Positions 34,382-42,651 of a stretch of 64,000 nucleotides of DNA are shown piece after piece. The stretch's first letter is position 1. The number at the start of each line of letters is the position of its first letter. The translations under genes were made by a program, and so were the position numbers. The notes under the pieces are model-generated. The model did no database searches. It was not told the DNA's origin and saw only the letters and a program-made list of their open reading frames with translations. The stretch is from NCBI GenBank assembly GCA_944325875.1, contig CALVBU010000001.1, positions 1-64,000 of the forward strand. Reading direction: 5' to 3'. Source of the stretch: Candidatus Gastranaerophilales bacterium. GTDB taxonomy: Bacteria > Cyanobacteriota > Vampirovibrionia > Gastranaerophilales > Gastranaerophilaceae.

Positions 34382-35638
34382 CTATTTATTTTTAAAACTT
34401 TTTATAAATTTAGAGCTTGATATTAAATTTGAATTTTCAACTTCTAAATTATGGCGCTCTATAATAGCCTCATTAAGGCTGTCTAAATTTTCATCACGAT
34501 AAAATATACCTGCCTTTGTTTTTATGAGCCCTAAATCGTATTCTGTAAGTTCATGTTTTATAAGAGTTTTATTTTTAACAGCTATGGTTCCTGTAAACTT
34601 ATTTAGGGTTGGGTTGAATATTTTTCCAACAAAAAATCCTGCATTCAAAAATGCATTTCTAACCGCTGCAGAATTTGAATAAGTTAAAATCATTCCATTA
34701 TCATTTAAATGTTTATATAGCTCTTTAAAAAAATCGATTGTCCATAAAGCCGGACATTTTGCAGGGGTAAAAGCATCTAAAAATATATAATCGTATATTT
34801 GATTATCAGATTTTACCTCTTGTCTTGCATCATTAATTTTTAAGTCAAAAATAAAACTCTCATTTATAAGGCTTTTTAAACGTGTTTTATAACTATTTGA
34901 TATGTTCCGATAATATATATTATGTAAGAAGCTAAATAAACGCTTTAAACCTAATGGAGAATACCTCTCGTGTTGTTTTAATTTGAATAAACGGTGTATA
35001 TTGCTGTCAAAAAATTGCAGGTATTCTTTTGAGTTTAAGAGATAATTTAGATCCTTATTGTTATAAATTTCGGAGTATTTTTGGCTAATTTTTTCATAAA
35101 AAATAAAATTTATTTCATCAAAAAATTTAATTTTATTTTTGGGAGGTTTATTAAGCATTTTTGATATCTTTTCATTTTCAAAAGGAAGTTTATAATTTTT
35201 TGGTAGCTTTTTTTTATTGCAAATAATAAATGGTGATATCAATGCTAAAATTTTGTCAGTATCAATTGCCTTAATATATATATTCAAATTTTTAAAATTT
35301 GTAGAGTTCTTTTTAGTATCTTGTTGAGAATTATTATCGGTATGTATCTCATCGTTATAACTAGTATGATAAATATTATTGGTATCTATCGTGTCGTTAT
35401 AGTAATTTTCAACTAAAAAATTTATTACACTTTTTGAGTTATAGCCAATTCCATAACAAATGTCTAAAATTTTTATTTCTGTTTTATTTTTAATATCTTC
35501 AATGAGATTTGATGGTAAAATAAATTTTTCGTATGCTTCAGTTAGCGCTCCATAGGTCGAGTGATATATATCATTATCGACTTTTGAAAAGAGGCCTACA
35601 GAGCCGTCATTTGTAAAATAAGGGTAGAATTCGTACAT
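34382..35638 (-). CDS. MnmC-like tRNA methyltransferase with large insertion
   Basis: A 418-residue protein. The N-terminus (YFTNDGSVGLFSKVDNDIYHSTYGALTEAYEKF) and the SAM motif ILDICYGIGYNSKS (about 55-70) match the methyltransferase domain of MnmC (DUF752), as does DYIFLDAFTPAKCPALWT near residue 285. This domain makes the last methylation in mnm5U at tRNA position 34. The FAD domain of bifunctional MnmC is absent. About 200 residues of Asn/Lys-rich sequence separate motif I from the rest, much more than in the compact domain. Confidence 0.8.
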   Translation of the reverse strand: MYEFYPYFTNDGSVGLFSKVDNDIYHSTYGALTEAYEKFILPSNLIEDIKNKTEIKILDICYGIGYNSKSVINFLVENYYNDTIDTNNIYHTSYNDEIHTDNNSQQDTKKNSTNFKNLNIYIKAIDTDKILALISPFIICNKKKLPKNYKLPFENEKISKMLNKPPKNKIKFFDEINFIFYEKISQKYSEIYNNKDLNYLLNSKEYLQFFDSNIHRLFKLKQHERYSPLGLKRLFSFLHNIYYRNISNSYKTRLKSLINESFIFDLKINDARQEVKSDNQIYDYIFLDAFTPAKCPALWTIDFFKELYKHLNDNGMILTYSNSAAVRNAFLNAGFFVGKIFNPTLNKFTGTIAVKNKTLIKHELTEYDLGLIKTKAGIFYRDENLDSLNEAIIERHNLEVENSNLISSSKFIKSFKNK

Positions 35639-35768
35639 ATACCTATTATACAGCCTATAGACTGTTATTCAAATTTGTTAAATATCGCAATATATTAAGC
35701 TTTTTAAGGTGTATTGGTTGATTTTTTATATTTATGGTACAATATCACAGTAATGTAAAGAGGAAGAT

Positions 35769-36716
35769 ATGAAAGTAAGTGTAAAAGTACCTGCTACGAC
35801 AGCGAATTTAGGCCCCGGATTTGATTGTATGGGGATGGCTTTGCCGATATATAATACAGTAACAATTGAAGAAACTGTTCTCCCTGGAACTGGGGTTGAA
35901 ATTAATGTTATTGCGGAAAATCAATCTACAGATGAGTTTTCTTTAGAGCATATTCCAATGGATGAAAATAGTATAATTTATAAAGCCGTAGAATTGCTTT
36001 ATAATTCTATTGGACAGACTCCAAGTGAGTTAAAAATAACAATTCATTCTCAAATTCCTATTGCTCGCGGTCTTGGTAGCAGTGCTTCAGTAATTGTTGG
36101 TGGCTTAATCGCTGCAAATGAATTACTCGGAAGACCTGCCGATGAAGCTGCACTTCTTTCAATAGCAACAGAAGTTGAAGGTCATCCAGACAATGTTACA
36201 CCTGCAATTGTTGGAGGTTTAACTATTACTTCTAGTGAGGATGATGGTAGTATTGTTTATAGAAAACTTGAATGGCCTGAGGAGTGGAATATTACAGTTT
36301 GTGTACCTGAATATGAACTTGCAACAGATATTTCGCGTTCAGTTCTTCCTAAAGAAGTTCCAATGCAAGATGCTGTATATAATGCACAACGTATGGGAAT
36401 GTTTGTACATGCTATTCACACTAAAGATTCTGCTCTAATGAAATTAGCTTTAAAAGATAGACTACATCAACCATATAGAATGAAATTAGTTCCTGGTTTG
36501 GAAAAAATAGCTGAAAAATTAAAACACGAAGAAAACGTTTTAGGTTGCGTATTAAGTGGCGCGGGTCCTTCTATATTGATAATTTCTGAAAAGAATAACC
36601 TTGATAAAATTAAGGCGACTGTGAAAGAAGTATGGAATGACTTGAATTTGAAAGCTGATATTATTTCTTTGCCTGTAGAAAATCAAGGTGCGATTGTACT
36701 TAATCAAGATGATTAA
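35769..36716 (+). CDS. thrB: Homoserine kinase
   Basis: A 315-residue GHMP kinase, phosphorylating homoserine on the way to threonine. Seen: VKVPATTANLGPGFDCMGMA at the N-terminus, the ATP loop PIARGLGSSASVIVGG near residue 97, EVEGHPDNVTPAIVGG, and the C-terminal GCVLSGAGPSILI. Length is standard. A GAGGAAG ribosome site precedes the ATG. No other threonine-pathway gene is adjacent. Confidence 0.96.
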   Translation: MKVSVKVPATTANLGPGFDCMGMALPIYNTVTIEETVLPGTGVEINVIAENQSTDEFSLEHIPMDENSIIYKAVELLYNSIGQTPSELKITIHSQIPIARGLGSSASVIVGGLIAANELLGRPADEAALLSIATEVEGHPDNVTPAIVGGLTITSSEDDGSIVYRKLEWPEEWNITVCVPEYELATDISRSVLPKEVPMQDAVYNAQRMGMFVHAIHTKDSALMKLALKDRLHQPYRMKLVPGLEKIAEKLKHEENVLGCVLSGAGPSILIISEKNNLDKIKATVKEVWNDLNLKADIISLPVENQGAIVLNQDD

Positions 36717-36787
36717 GCCATTTGTCTGATGTAATCACAAAAAAATAATAAATACTTATAATGTGTGTATAAGTTATAGGTGTTTAT

Positions 36788-36973
36788 ATGTTTGTAAGTG
36801 TTTCAGATAGATGCGTAGGTTGTGGTATATGTACAACACTAAGTCCTGAAGTCTTTGATATGATGGGTAGTTTTGCAATTGCAGATCAAAATAAAGTCTC
36901 AGGAAATGAAGAAAGTTGTTTAGATGCCGCAATTAGTTGTCCTTATAACGCTATAGATATTCATGAATTTTAA
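36788..36973 (+). CDS. Single-cluster [4Fe-4S] ferredoxin
   Basis: A 61-residue ferredoxin with C9, C12, C15 and C51 as cluster ligands (CVGCGIC and CPYNAI). C44 is placed to form the disulfide or accessory ligand found in Clostridium/Thermotoga-type one-cluster ferredoxins. It is a low-potential cytoplasmic electron carrier. AGGTG is the ribosome site, and a strong terminator follows. Confidence 0.93.
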   Translation: MFVSVSDRCVGCGICTTLSPEVFDMMGSFAIADQNKVSGNEESCLDAAISCPYNAIDIHEF

Positions 36974-36980
36974 GCAAAAT

Positions 36981-37008
36981 AAAAGGTTCGGTGGAGACCG
37001 AACCTTTT
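36981..37008. terminator. Bidirectional terminator between ferredoxin and the coiled-coil gene
   Basis: 12-bp stem AAAAGGTTCGGT / ACCGAACCTTTT closed by a GGAG loop. Confidence 0.9.
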
Positions 37009-37014
37009 GATTTA

Positions 37015-37551
37015 TTAACCTTGTCCCGTGTAATCCGGGATAGCATCTTTTCTTGAATCTTTTTCCATTTCTTTTGCGGCTTCGTTTTGTTCTTTGATCG
37101 TTGCCAGTCTGGTTTCAAGATTTGCTTTTTCCATTGCTAAACTTTCTTCTAAGTTTTGTAATGGCTCTAATTGCATTGTCCTTATTTGTTCAAATGACTC
37201 ATCCATCATGAATTTTTGTTGTTGCGACATTACAGCAATGCGTTGTTGGGCTGCTTGATACTGGTTATTTGCCAATTGCATTGCTTGTACATCATTTGGA
37301 TTTATCGTTGATTGACCTGTTTTCGGATCAATACCAAATATGCTTTGATATGCTCCATAATTATATGCTTGAACTGTAGAATTAAATACTGAGTTTTGGC
37401 TCTGTTGCATTGTTGTAAGTCGTTTTTCCATTTCTCCGACTTGTTTTTGAACTTTGTTGTAACGGAGCATTACACTGGTTAACTGCCGCTGTAACTGTAG
37501 CTGCAGTTTTTTCGTATACATTTTTAAGTATCCACCAGTTAGTAAACCCAT
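37015..37551 (-). CDS. Coiled-coil protein of the shared-promoter group
   Basis: A 178-residue Gln/Met-rich protein. Two heptad-rich helices (about 10-60 and 100-165) flank a short linker with YNYGAYQSIFGIDPKTGQS. It starts MGLLTGGYLKMYTKKLQLQL and ends in a polar tail (AIPDYTGQG). There is no signal peptide or membrane segment. Paired helical ends resemble export-system substrates or their partners. Its promoter element (37582-37620) is shared with three other genes here. The family is not recognised. Confidence 0.75.
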   Translation of the reverse strand: MGLLTGGYLKMYTKKLQLQLQRQLTSVMLRYNKVQKQVGEMEKRLTTMQQSQNSVFNSTVQAYNYGAYQSIFGIDPKTGQSTINPNDVQAMQLANNQYQAAQQRIAVMSQQQKFMMDESFEQIRTMQLEPLQNLEESLAMEKANLETRLATIKEQNEAAKEMEKDSRKDAIPDYTGQG

Positions 37552-37581
37552 GTCAGTCCTTCGTGTTTATTTATTCTCTTA

Positions 37582-37620
37582 AATATATAAAGTATATAGC
37601 GAAGTTATAATTGCCTTTTT
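37582..37620 (-). promoter_or_regulatory. Shared promoter element, copy 4
   Basis: On the minus strand AAAAAGGCAAT, 11 bases, then TATATACTTTATATATT, ending 30 bp before the ATG at 37551. Confidence 0.7.
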
Positions 37621-37718
37621 AGAAAAATTGTGTAATATTTCTTTACAATTTGTTATCCAAATTGGTCATTGCATAATAAAAATTTTTTCTATAAAATTTA
37701 TATATCTAAGGAGGGATA

Positions 37719-38768
37719 ATGTTAAAACAGTACTTTACTATCAAAAATATAATATTCTTGTTATTAGTTATTTTTCTTATATATATAATGCCCAAAGTCA
37801 CAGGAATTGCACTACTGTTTTTTGCAGCGTATGTAATAGCTTGTGCTTTAAATCCTTATGTAAGCAAAATGCAAGAAAAATTTGGTAGAAACACTGCTGC
37901 GATTCTAGCTGTTACTATTTCGACTGCAGCTATATTTGCATTGTTTATTCCTATTTTATTAATTGCATATAAAGAAATACGAACTTTCATATTGTATTTT
38001 CCTCAAAAATTAATGGGGATTATTCAATATTTAAGTACAATCAGTATTTTTGGCCATAAATTATCTGATTTGGTATCTGTGAATAGTTTTGTAGGGGCAT
38101 CTCCTGATGTGGCTCAGAATATAGTTAACCAATCTTGGTCTTTAACTATGGGAATATTCCAAATTGGTGTATTAATAGTCGCTTTGACAATGATTATCTA
38201 TTATCTTTTGGCGGATAAAGATTATTTAAAGAAAAAGTTTATTGAATTCTTCCCAGGCAATTTAAAGCCTAAGGCTTCTGATATATTGACCAATATTAGC
38301 AATAAAGTTGGTGGATATGTAAGAGCTCAAATCATCTCTATGCTTTCTGTAGGTATAATGATGATGATTGTATTGGTGCTTCTTGGAGTAGATTATGCAT
38401 TATTACTTGGCTTAATTACAGGTATATTGGACATTGTTCCTTTACTTGGGCCTACAATTGCGCTTGGTGTAATTCTTCTGATTGCATACCCATTAGGACT
38501 TGTTAAAATAATTCTAATAATTGCAGGATTTTTGCTAGTACAACAATTATCTAATTACATAGTAAGACCTATCTTGTTTGGTAAATTTATGCAGTTGCAC
38601 CCTCTAATGATATTTTTAGCATTATTTTTAGCGGAACAGTTCTTGGGTTTCTGGGGGGTAATTCTATCTCCGGCAATAGCTGCAACGATTTGCGTCTTGA
38701 TTGATGAGTTATATCTTGCACCTATTAATTCTTGTAAATTAGAGGAAAATCCGAATGAAAACTGCTGA
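37719..38768 (+). CDS. AI-2E family transporter
   Basis: A 349-residue membrane protein of the AI-2 exporter/UPF0118 family (PF01594). About seven to eight helices are visible, with the family's central soluble stretch and late GVDYALLLGLITGILDIVPLLGPTIA, then the YIVRPILFGK block. Substrates in characterised members range from autoinducer-2 to ions, so function here is open. AAGGAGGGA is a strong ribosome site. Its 3' end overlaps the radical SAM gene by 14 bp. Confidence 0.88.
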   Translation: MLKQYFTIKNIIFLLLVIFLIYIMPKVTGIALLFFAAYVIACALNPYVSKMQEKFGRNTAAILAVTISTAAIFALFIPILLIAYKEIRTFILYFPQKLMGIIQYLSTISIFGHKLSDLVSVNSFVGASPDVAQNIVNQSWSLTMGIFQIGVLIVALTMIIYYLLADKDYLKKKFIEFFPGNLKPKASDILTNISNKVGGYVRAQIISMLSVGIMMMIVLVLLGVDYALLLGLITGILDIVPLLGPTIALGVILLIAYPLGLVKIILIIAGFLLVQQLSNYIVRPILFGKFMQLHPLMIFLALFLAEQFLGFWGVILSPAIAATICVLIDELYLAPINSCKLEENPNENC

Positions 38769-40302
38769 TATATATTTGTACACTCCAAATAATTCTAAAA
38801 GTGCTGAGTTTAATATGTGGATGGCTTTTCCAGGCCCTGAATCCTTTGCGCTTTCTTCATTAGGATTTTTGTGGATGTACAAAAATATTGATGAGTTAGA
38901 AGATATTAATATTGAAGCAGTTTATTCTGATACTAAAGAAATTAGAACCAAAATATCAGATTTATCTTTAATTGGTTTTTCTTTTACATTTGATACTGAT
39001 TTTTTAACGATCTTTTCTATGCTTGAAAAATATCATATACCGCTAAAAAGTGTCGATAGAGATGAATCTTTTCCATTGATTTTTGCAGGGGGCCCTGTTG
39101 TATCAGCCAATCCTGAGCCATATTCTGATTTTTTTGATTTCTTTATAATTGGTGATGGAGAAGATGTTAATTTACAAATAGTTAATATCTGTAAAGAAAA
39201 TAAAAATAAGTCTAAACAAGAAATATTAGATTTGCTTAACGAAATAGAGGGTGTGTATATTCCATCATTTGCACCTAAAATGGTTAAAAAACTTACTAAA
39301 AAGCTCGAAGAATGTATTTATACACCTATAATCAGCGAACGTGCTTTTTTTAAAAATACTTATATTCTTGAAGTCGCTAGAGGGTGTGCAAATCGATGTG
39401 GATTCTGTTTGGCTTCATATTTAAATCTACCACTAAGGTTTATGCCTTATGAAGATATTATTACTGCAATTGAGCTTGGCTTATTACGTACAAATAAAAT
39501 AGCTTTACTTGGCGCTCAGTTAAGTGCACACCCGCAATTTGATAAAATTTGTGAGCATATCTATAAAAAGGTTCAAGGTGGCAAAAAAATAGAAATGAGT
39601 GTATCTTCTTTAAGAGTTGATGCAATTACCCCAGAAATTCTAAAAACCCTTGTTGCAACTGGCCAAAAGAATATAACTCTTGCCATTGAGGCAGGTAGTG
39701 AACGTTTACGTAAGGTTATAAATAAAAATTTAGAAGAATCTCAAATAATGCATGCTGTTGAAACTGCAGTCAATGCAGGACTAAAAGGTTTTAAATTCTA
39801 TGGTATGATTGGGCTTCCAACTGAGACTATGGAAGACATTGATGAGATGATTGCTCTTGCTAGCAAAATAAAACATAAATATAAAGGTTTTAATATCTCA
39901 TTTGGCATTTCTACATTTGTTCCGAAGCCAAACACTCCTTTTCAATGGTGTGGAAGGGAAATTTCAAAATCATTGGAGGCTAAAGCAAGCTATCTTAAAA
40001 AAGAAATGCATAAACTCGGTATAGATGTATCAGTTTCGAGTGCTAAATGGGATTATTGGCAAGCCGTACTCTCAAGAGGTGATAAATCCCTTTGTGATTT
40101 TATATTAGAAACATACAAACTTGGTGGTAAGCTTGGTGCATTTAAGACAGCAGCTAAAAAGTTTAATATTAATACAGACTATTTTGCGCTTGAAAATTAC
40201 GATTTTGACACAGCTCTACCTTGGGACTTTATTGATATTCGTCCGGGAAAAGAGTTTCTAATTAAAGAAAATAAACGATTGCTGTCTTATAGCGGTGTAT
40301 AA
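38755..40302 (+). CDS. B12-binding-domain radical SAM protein
   Basis: A 515-residue radical SAM enzyme. The N-terminal 190 residues resemble a cobalamin-binding-like Rossmann domain (SLIGFSFTFDTDF, FAGGPVVSANPEPYSDFFDF, IIGDGE). The [4Fe-4S] motif CxxxCxxC is at C211, C215 and C218 (CANRCGFC), followed by a TIM-barrel core with LAIEAGSERLRKVINKN. This is the YgiQ/COG1032-like B12 radical SAM layout; the substrate is unknown. It overlaps the upstream transporter by 14 bp and the converging phosphatase by 16 bp. Confidence 0.9.
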   Translation: MKTADIYLYTPNNSKSAEFNMWMAFPGPESFALSSLGFLWMYKNIDELEDINIEAVYSDTKEIRTKISDLSLIGFSFTFDTDFLTIFSMLEKYHIPLKSVDRDESFPLIFAGGPVVSANPEPYSDFFDFFIIGDGEDVNLQIVNICKENKNKSKQEILDLLNEIEGVYIPSFAPKMVKKLTKKLEECIYTPIISERAFFKNTYILEVARGCANRCGFCLASYLNLPLRFMPYEDIITAIELGLLRTNKIALLGAQLSAHPQFDKICEHIYKKVQGGKKIEMSVSSLRVDAITPEILKTLVATGQKNITLAIEAGSERLRKVINKNLEESQIMHAVETAVNAGLKGFKFYGMIGLPTETMEDIDEMIALASKIKHKYKGFNISFGISTFVPKPNTPFQWCGREISKSLEAKASYLKKEMHKLGIDVSVSSAKWDYWQAVLSRGDKSLCDFILETYKLGGKLGAFKTAAKKFNINTDYFALENYDFDTALPWDFIDIRPGKEFLIKENKRLLSYSGV

Positions 40303-40910
40303 TCTGAGTAAACAAGGCTTTTCCAGCTTTCATAATAGCTTATTTGTGTTGCGCTTCCTGTTTTAATATAAATATGCTGTAGTGATGAGTGCGGAATATT
40401 TAGTGCATCACAAATTGCAGCTTTTATTACATCCGGATGAGTAACTATTATAATACGATTACCCTCATTCTTTTCTACAATTTCATTTATTGACTCTGCA
40501 ACCCTTGTTATAAATTCAGTTACAGATTCGGCATCTTCCGGTGTTCTTTTTTCAGGTTCTGAAATTAATCTCTGGAGCATATCTGGAGACTCAATTTCAA
40601 TTTGTTCAAACGTTTTACCATTGAAACTGCCGCACTTTCTTGGTTTTAGAGATTCAATAATATCAAAATCTTTTTTATATATTTTTGCAACCATTTTTGC
40701 AGATTGAAGACATCTTGTTGCTGGGGAAGAATAGATTTTATCATTTTTAACCCCTCTTTTTCTTAAATAGTCGCATATTTTTTCCATTTCTTCATAACCG
40801 TTTTCAGTAATAGGCGGATAATTGTCCACATCTGAAAATCTGAATTCATCTGAATATATTGTTGCACCGTGGCATATATAAGTTATTTTACATTTTCTGC
40901 TAAAATACAT
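40287..40910 (-). CDS. Histidine-phosphatase-superfamily protein with RHG changed to CHG
   Basis: A 207-residue phosphoglycerate-mutase-like protein. The first catalytic block is ICHGAT where the family has RHG: residue 13 is Cys (codon 40872-40874), and the phosphoacceptor H14 remains. Also seen: YSSPATRCLQSA (second phosphate-binding Arg), GSFNGKTFEQIE, and a late VTHPDVIKAAI carrying the second His. The missing Arg should weaken phosphate binding. It may be a low-activity phosphatase or a binding protein. Confidence 0.8.
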   Translation of the reverse strand: MYFSRKCKITYICHGATIYSDEFRFSDVDNYPPITENGYEEMEKICDYLRKRGVKNDKIYSSPATRCLQSAKMVAKIYKKDFDIIESLKPRKCGSFNGKTFEQIEIESPDMLQRLISEPEKRTPEDAESVTEFITRVAESINEIVEKNEGNRIIIVTHPDVIKAAICDALNIPHSSLQHIYIKTGSATQISYYESWKSLVYSDYTPL

Positions 40911-40991
40911 TGATTTTCACCTCTTTAATTATTATAGCATATATTTTTCGTTTTTGTTGTATTATTATAATGTATATTAAGGAGATTTATT

Positions 40992-41483
40992 ATGAGAGGA
41001 AAAGCATTCAAATTCGGAGATAACATTTCTACAGACCACATCGCACCAGGCAGATTGTTCCACTTGCGTTCTAACTTACCTGAGTTTGCAAAACATGTAT
41101 TAGAAGATGCAGATCCGGAATTTGCTTCGAAAATGAGTAAAGGTGACTTTGTTGTTGCCGGTAATAACTTTGGTCTTGGTTCTTCTCGAGAACATGCTCC
41201 ACAAATAATTAAAATCGCTGGTGTTGGCGCGGTTATCGCTAAATCTTTTGCCAGAATATTTTACAGAAACGCAATTAATATTGGTTTGTTAGCAATTGAG
41301 TGTGATACAGATGGTATTAGTGCAGGGGATGAGTTAGATTTGGATATTGAAAATGGTATTCTAAAAAATCTTACAAATGGTGCAATTATACCAATTGAGC
41401 CTCTTCCACCTGTTATGATAAAAATGCTTGAAGATGGTGGACTCGTTGAGCATATTAAGAAAAATGGCGGGTTTAAACTTTAA
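40992..41483 (+). CDS. leuD: 3-isopropylmalate dehydratase small subunit
   Basis: A 163-residue LeuD/aconitase swivel domain that, with LeuC, isomerises isopropylmalate in leucine synthesis. Seen: FGDNISTDHIAPGR near residue 8, GNNFGLGSSREHAPQ near residue 57, and FARIFYRNAINIGL. It belongs to the short archaeal/thermophile-like type (about 163 residues), which can also serve homoaconitase- or citramalate-type pathways. LeuC is not in the window. The ribosome site is AAGGAG. Confidence 0.93.
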   Translation: MRGKAFKFGDNISTDHIAPGRLFHLRSNLPEFAKHVLEDADPEFASKMSKGDFVVAGNNFGLGSSREHAPQIIKIAGVGAVIAKSFARIFYRNAINIGLLAIECDTDGISAGDELDLDIENGILKNLTNGAIIPIEPLPPVMIKMLEDGGLVEHIKKNGGFKL

Positions 41484-41540
41484 AATTTTATCTTTAAAAA
41501 AATATTTTGATTAGTTTGTATTGTTAAACTTAATAATCAG

Positions 41541-41569
41541 TTGACAAGCAGCTTTGTACGTAGTTTAAT
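41541..41569 (+). promoter_or_regulatory. Sigma-70 promoter of rpsL-rpsG
   Basis: TTGACA (41541-41546), a 17-bp spacer and TTTAAT (41564-41569). Transcription from about 41576 would give a leader of roughly 168 nt. Confidence 0.75.
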
Positions 41570-41575
41570 GAAAAT

Positions 41576-41743
41576 AAGCCTTGATAAGGTCTTTCGTGCT
41601 GGAAACCTATTCAAGCAAGTGAAGCAGAGCCGAAACAAGAAGCATATTTTGCCCTATTGAAAGAATGGCTCGTTGAACCGGAATGCGTAAGGGTTTCAGG
41701 ATTCAATCTTCACAAATGATGTTACAAAGTAAAGGAGAAAAAA
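41576..41743 (+). promoter_or_regulatory. Long structured leader of rpsL-rpsG
   Basis: About 168 nt before the rpsL ATG, without an open frame. It is less AT-rich than other gaps. Complementary segments include GAGCC (near 41627) with GGCTC (near 41669), and GAACC (near 41676) with the later GGGTTTC. A translational operator or attenuator for ribosomal protein S7 or S12 would normally sit in such a place; no known motif is recognised. Confidence 0.45.
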
Positions 41744-42130
41744 ATGCCTACAATTAACCAGCTTGTACGTCAAGAACGTAAAAAGCTTACTGACAAAACA
41801 AAATCTCCAGCTTTGATGGATTGTCCTCAAAGACGTGGAGTATGTACAAGGGTTTATACTACAACCCCTAAAAAACCAAACTCAGCTTTAAGAAAAGTTG
41901 CAAGGGTTAGATTAACAAACGGATTTGAAGTTACTTCATATATCCCTGGTATCGGTCACAACCTTCAAGAACACAGTGTTGTTCTTATCAGAGGTGGAAG
42001 GGTAAAAGACCTTCCAGGTGTTCGTTATCACATTATCCGTGGTACTTTAGATACTGCTGGTGTTGCTAACAGAGCTCAAAGCAGATCTAAATACGGTGCT
42101 AAGAAAAATGCTAAAGGAGGTAAGAAATAA
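41744..42130 (+). CDS. rpsL: 30S ribosomal protein S12
   Basis: A 128-residue S12, the decoding-centre protein. The streptomycin-related loops are standard: [17 protein letters not shown] around residues 42-58 and [20 protein letters not shown] around 74-93, with Lys at both classical positions. The ribosome site is AAAGGAG. Its stop overlaps the rpsG start (TAATG). Confidence 0.98.
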   Translation: MPTINQLVRQERKKLTDKTKSPALMDCPQRRGVCTRVYTTTPKKPNSALRKVARVRLTNGFEVTSYIPGIGHNLQEHSVVLIRGGRVKDLPGVRYHIIRGTLDTAGVANRAQSRSKYGAKKNAKGGKK

Positions 42131-42600
42131 TGTCTAGACGTTCTAAACCAGCTAAAAGAATTCCTTTAGCAGATCCGGTATACAACAGTGTTGATATATC
42201 AAAATTCATCAACCGTATTATGAGACGCGGTAAAAAATCATTAGCTGAAAAAATCTTCTATGCTACTATGCAAAGAATTGAAGAAAGAACTAATGAAAAA
42301 GCAATGGAAATCTTCCAAAAAGCATTATCAAATGCTACTCCATTATTGGAAGTTAAAGCTAGACGTATCGGTGGTTCTACTTACCAAGTTCCAATCGAAG
42401 TTAAAGCTGACAGAGGATTCGCTCTTGCTTCTTCTTGGTTGATTGAATCAGCTAAAAAACGTAGCGGAAAATCATTCATTGATAAATTAACTAATGAATT
42501 AATTGACGCTTCAAATGGTGCAGGTTCTGCTTGCAAAAAACGTGAAGATACTCACAAAATGGCTGAAGCTAACAAAGCTTTTGCTCATTACAGATATTAA
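42130..42600 (+). CDS. rpsG: 30S ribosomal protein S7
   Basis: A 156-residue S7, a primary 16S-binding protein and common autoregulator of the str operon. Seen: [37 protein letters not shown] and the late KKREDTHKMAEANKAFAHYRY. A terminator follows directly, so fusA and tufA, the usual next genes, are elsewhere. Confidence 0.98.
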   Translation: MSRRSKPAKRIPLADPVYNSVDISKFINRIMRRGKKSLAEKIFYATMQRIEERTNEKAMEIFQKALSNATPLLEVKARRIGGSTYQVPIEVKADRGFALASSWLIESAKKRSGKSFIDKLTNELIDASNGAGSACKKREDTHKMAEANKAFAHYRY

Positions 42601-42620
42601 TATAATTATTAATATATTAA

Positions 42621-42650
42621 AAAATCCCGTCATTTTGGCGGGATTTTTTA
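42621..42650. terminator. Terminator after rpsG
   Basis: Stem AAAATCCCG (42621-42629) / CGGGATTTT (42639-42647) followed by Ts; A-run upstream, so it can serve both convergent genes. Confidence 0.9.
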
Positions 42651-42651
42651 T

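Noticed and set aside
34382-35638. Restriction-modification methyltransferase
   Set aside because: The DAFTPAKCPALWT block and N-terminal region are specific to the MnmC tRNA methyltransferase domain, and no nuclease gene is adjacent.
37628-37888. 86-codon frame overlapping the AI-2E transporter start
   Set aside because: It is in another frame of the strong transporter gene, whose AAGGAGGGA ribosome site and family match decide the case.
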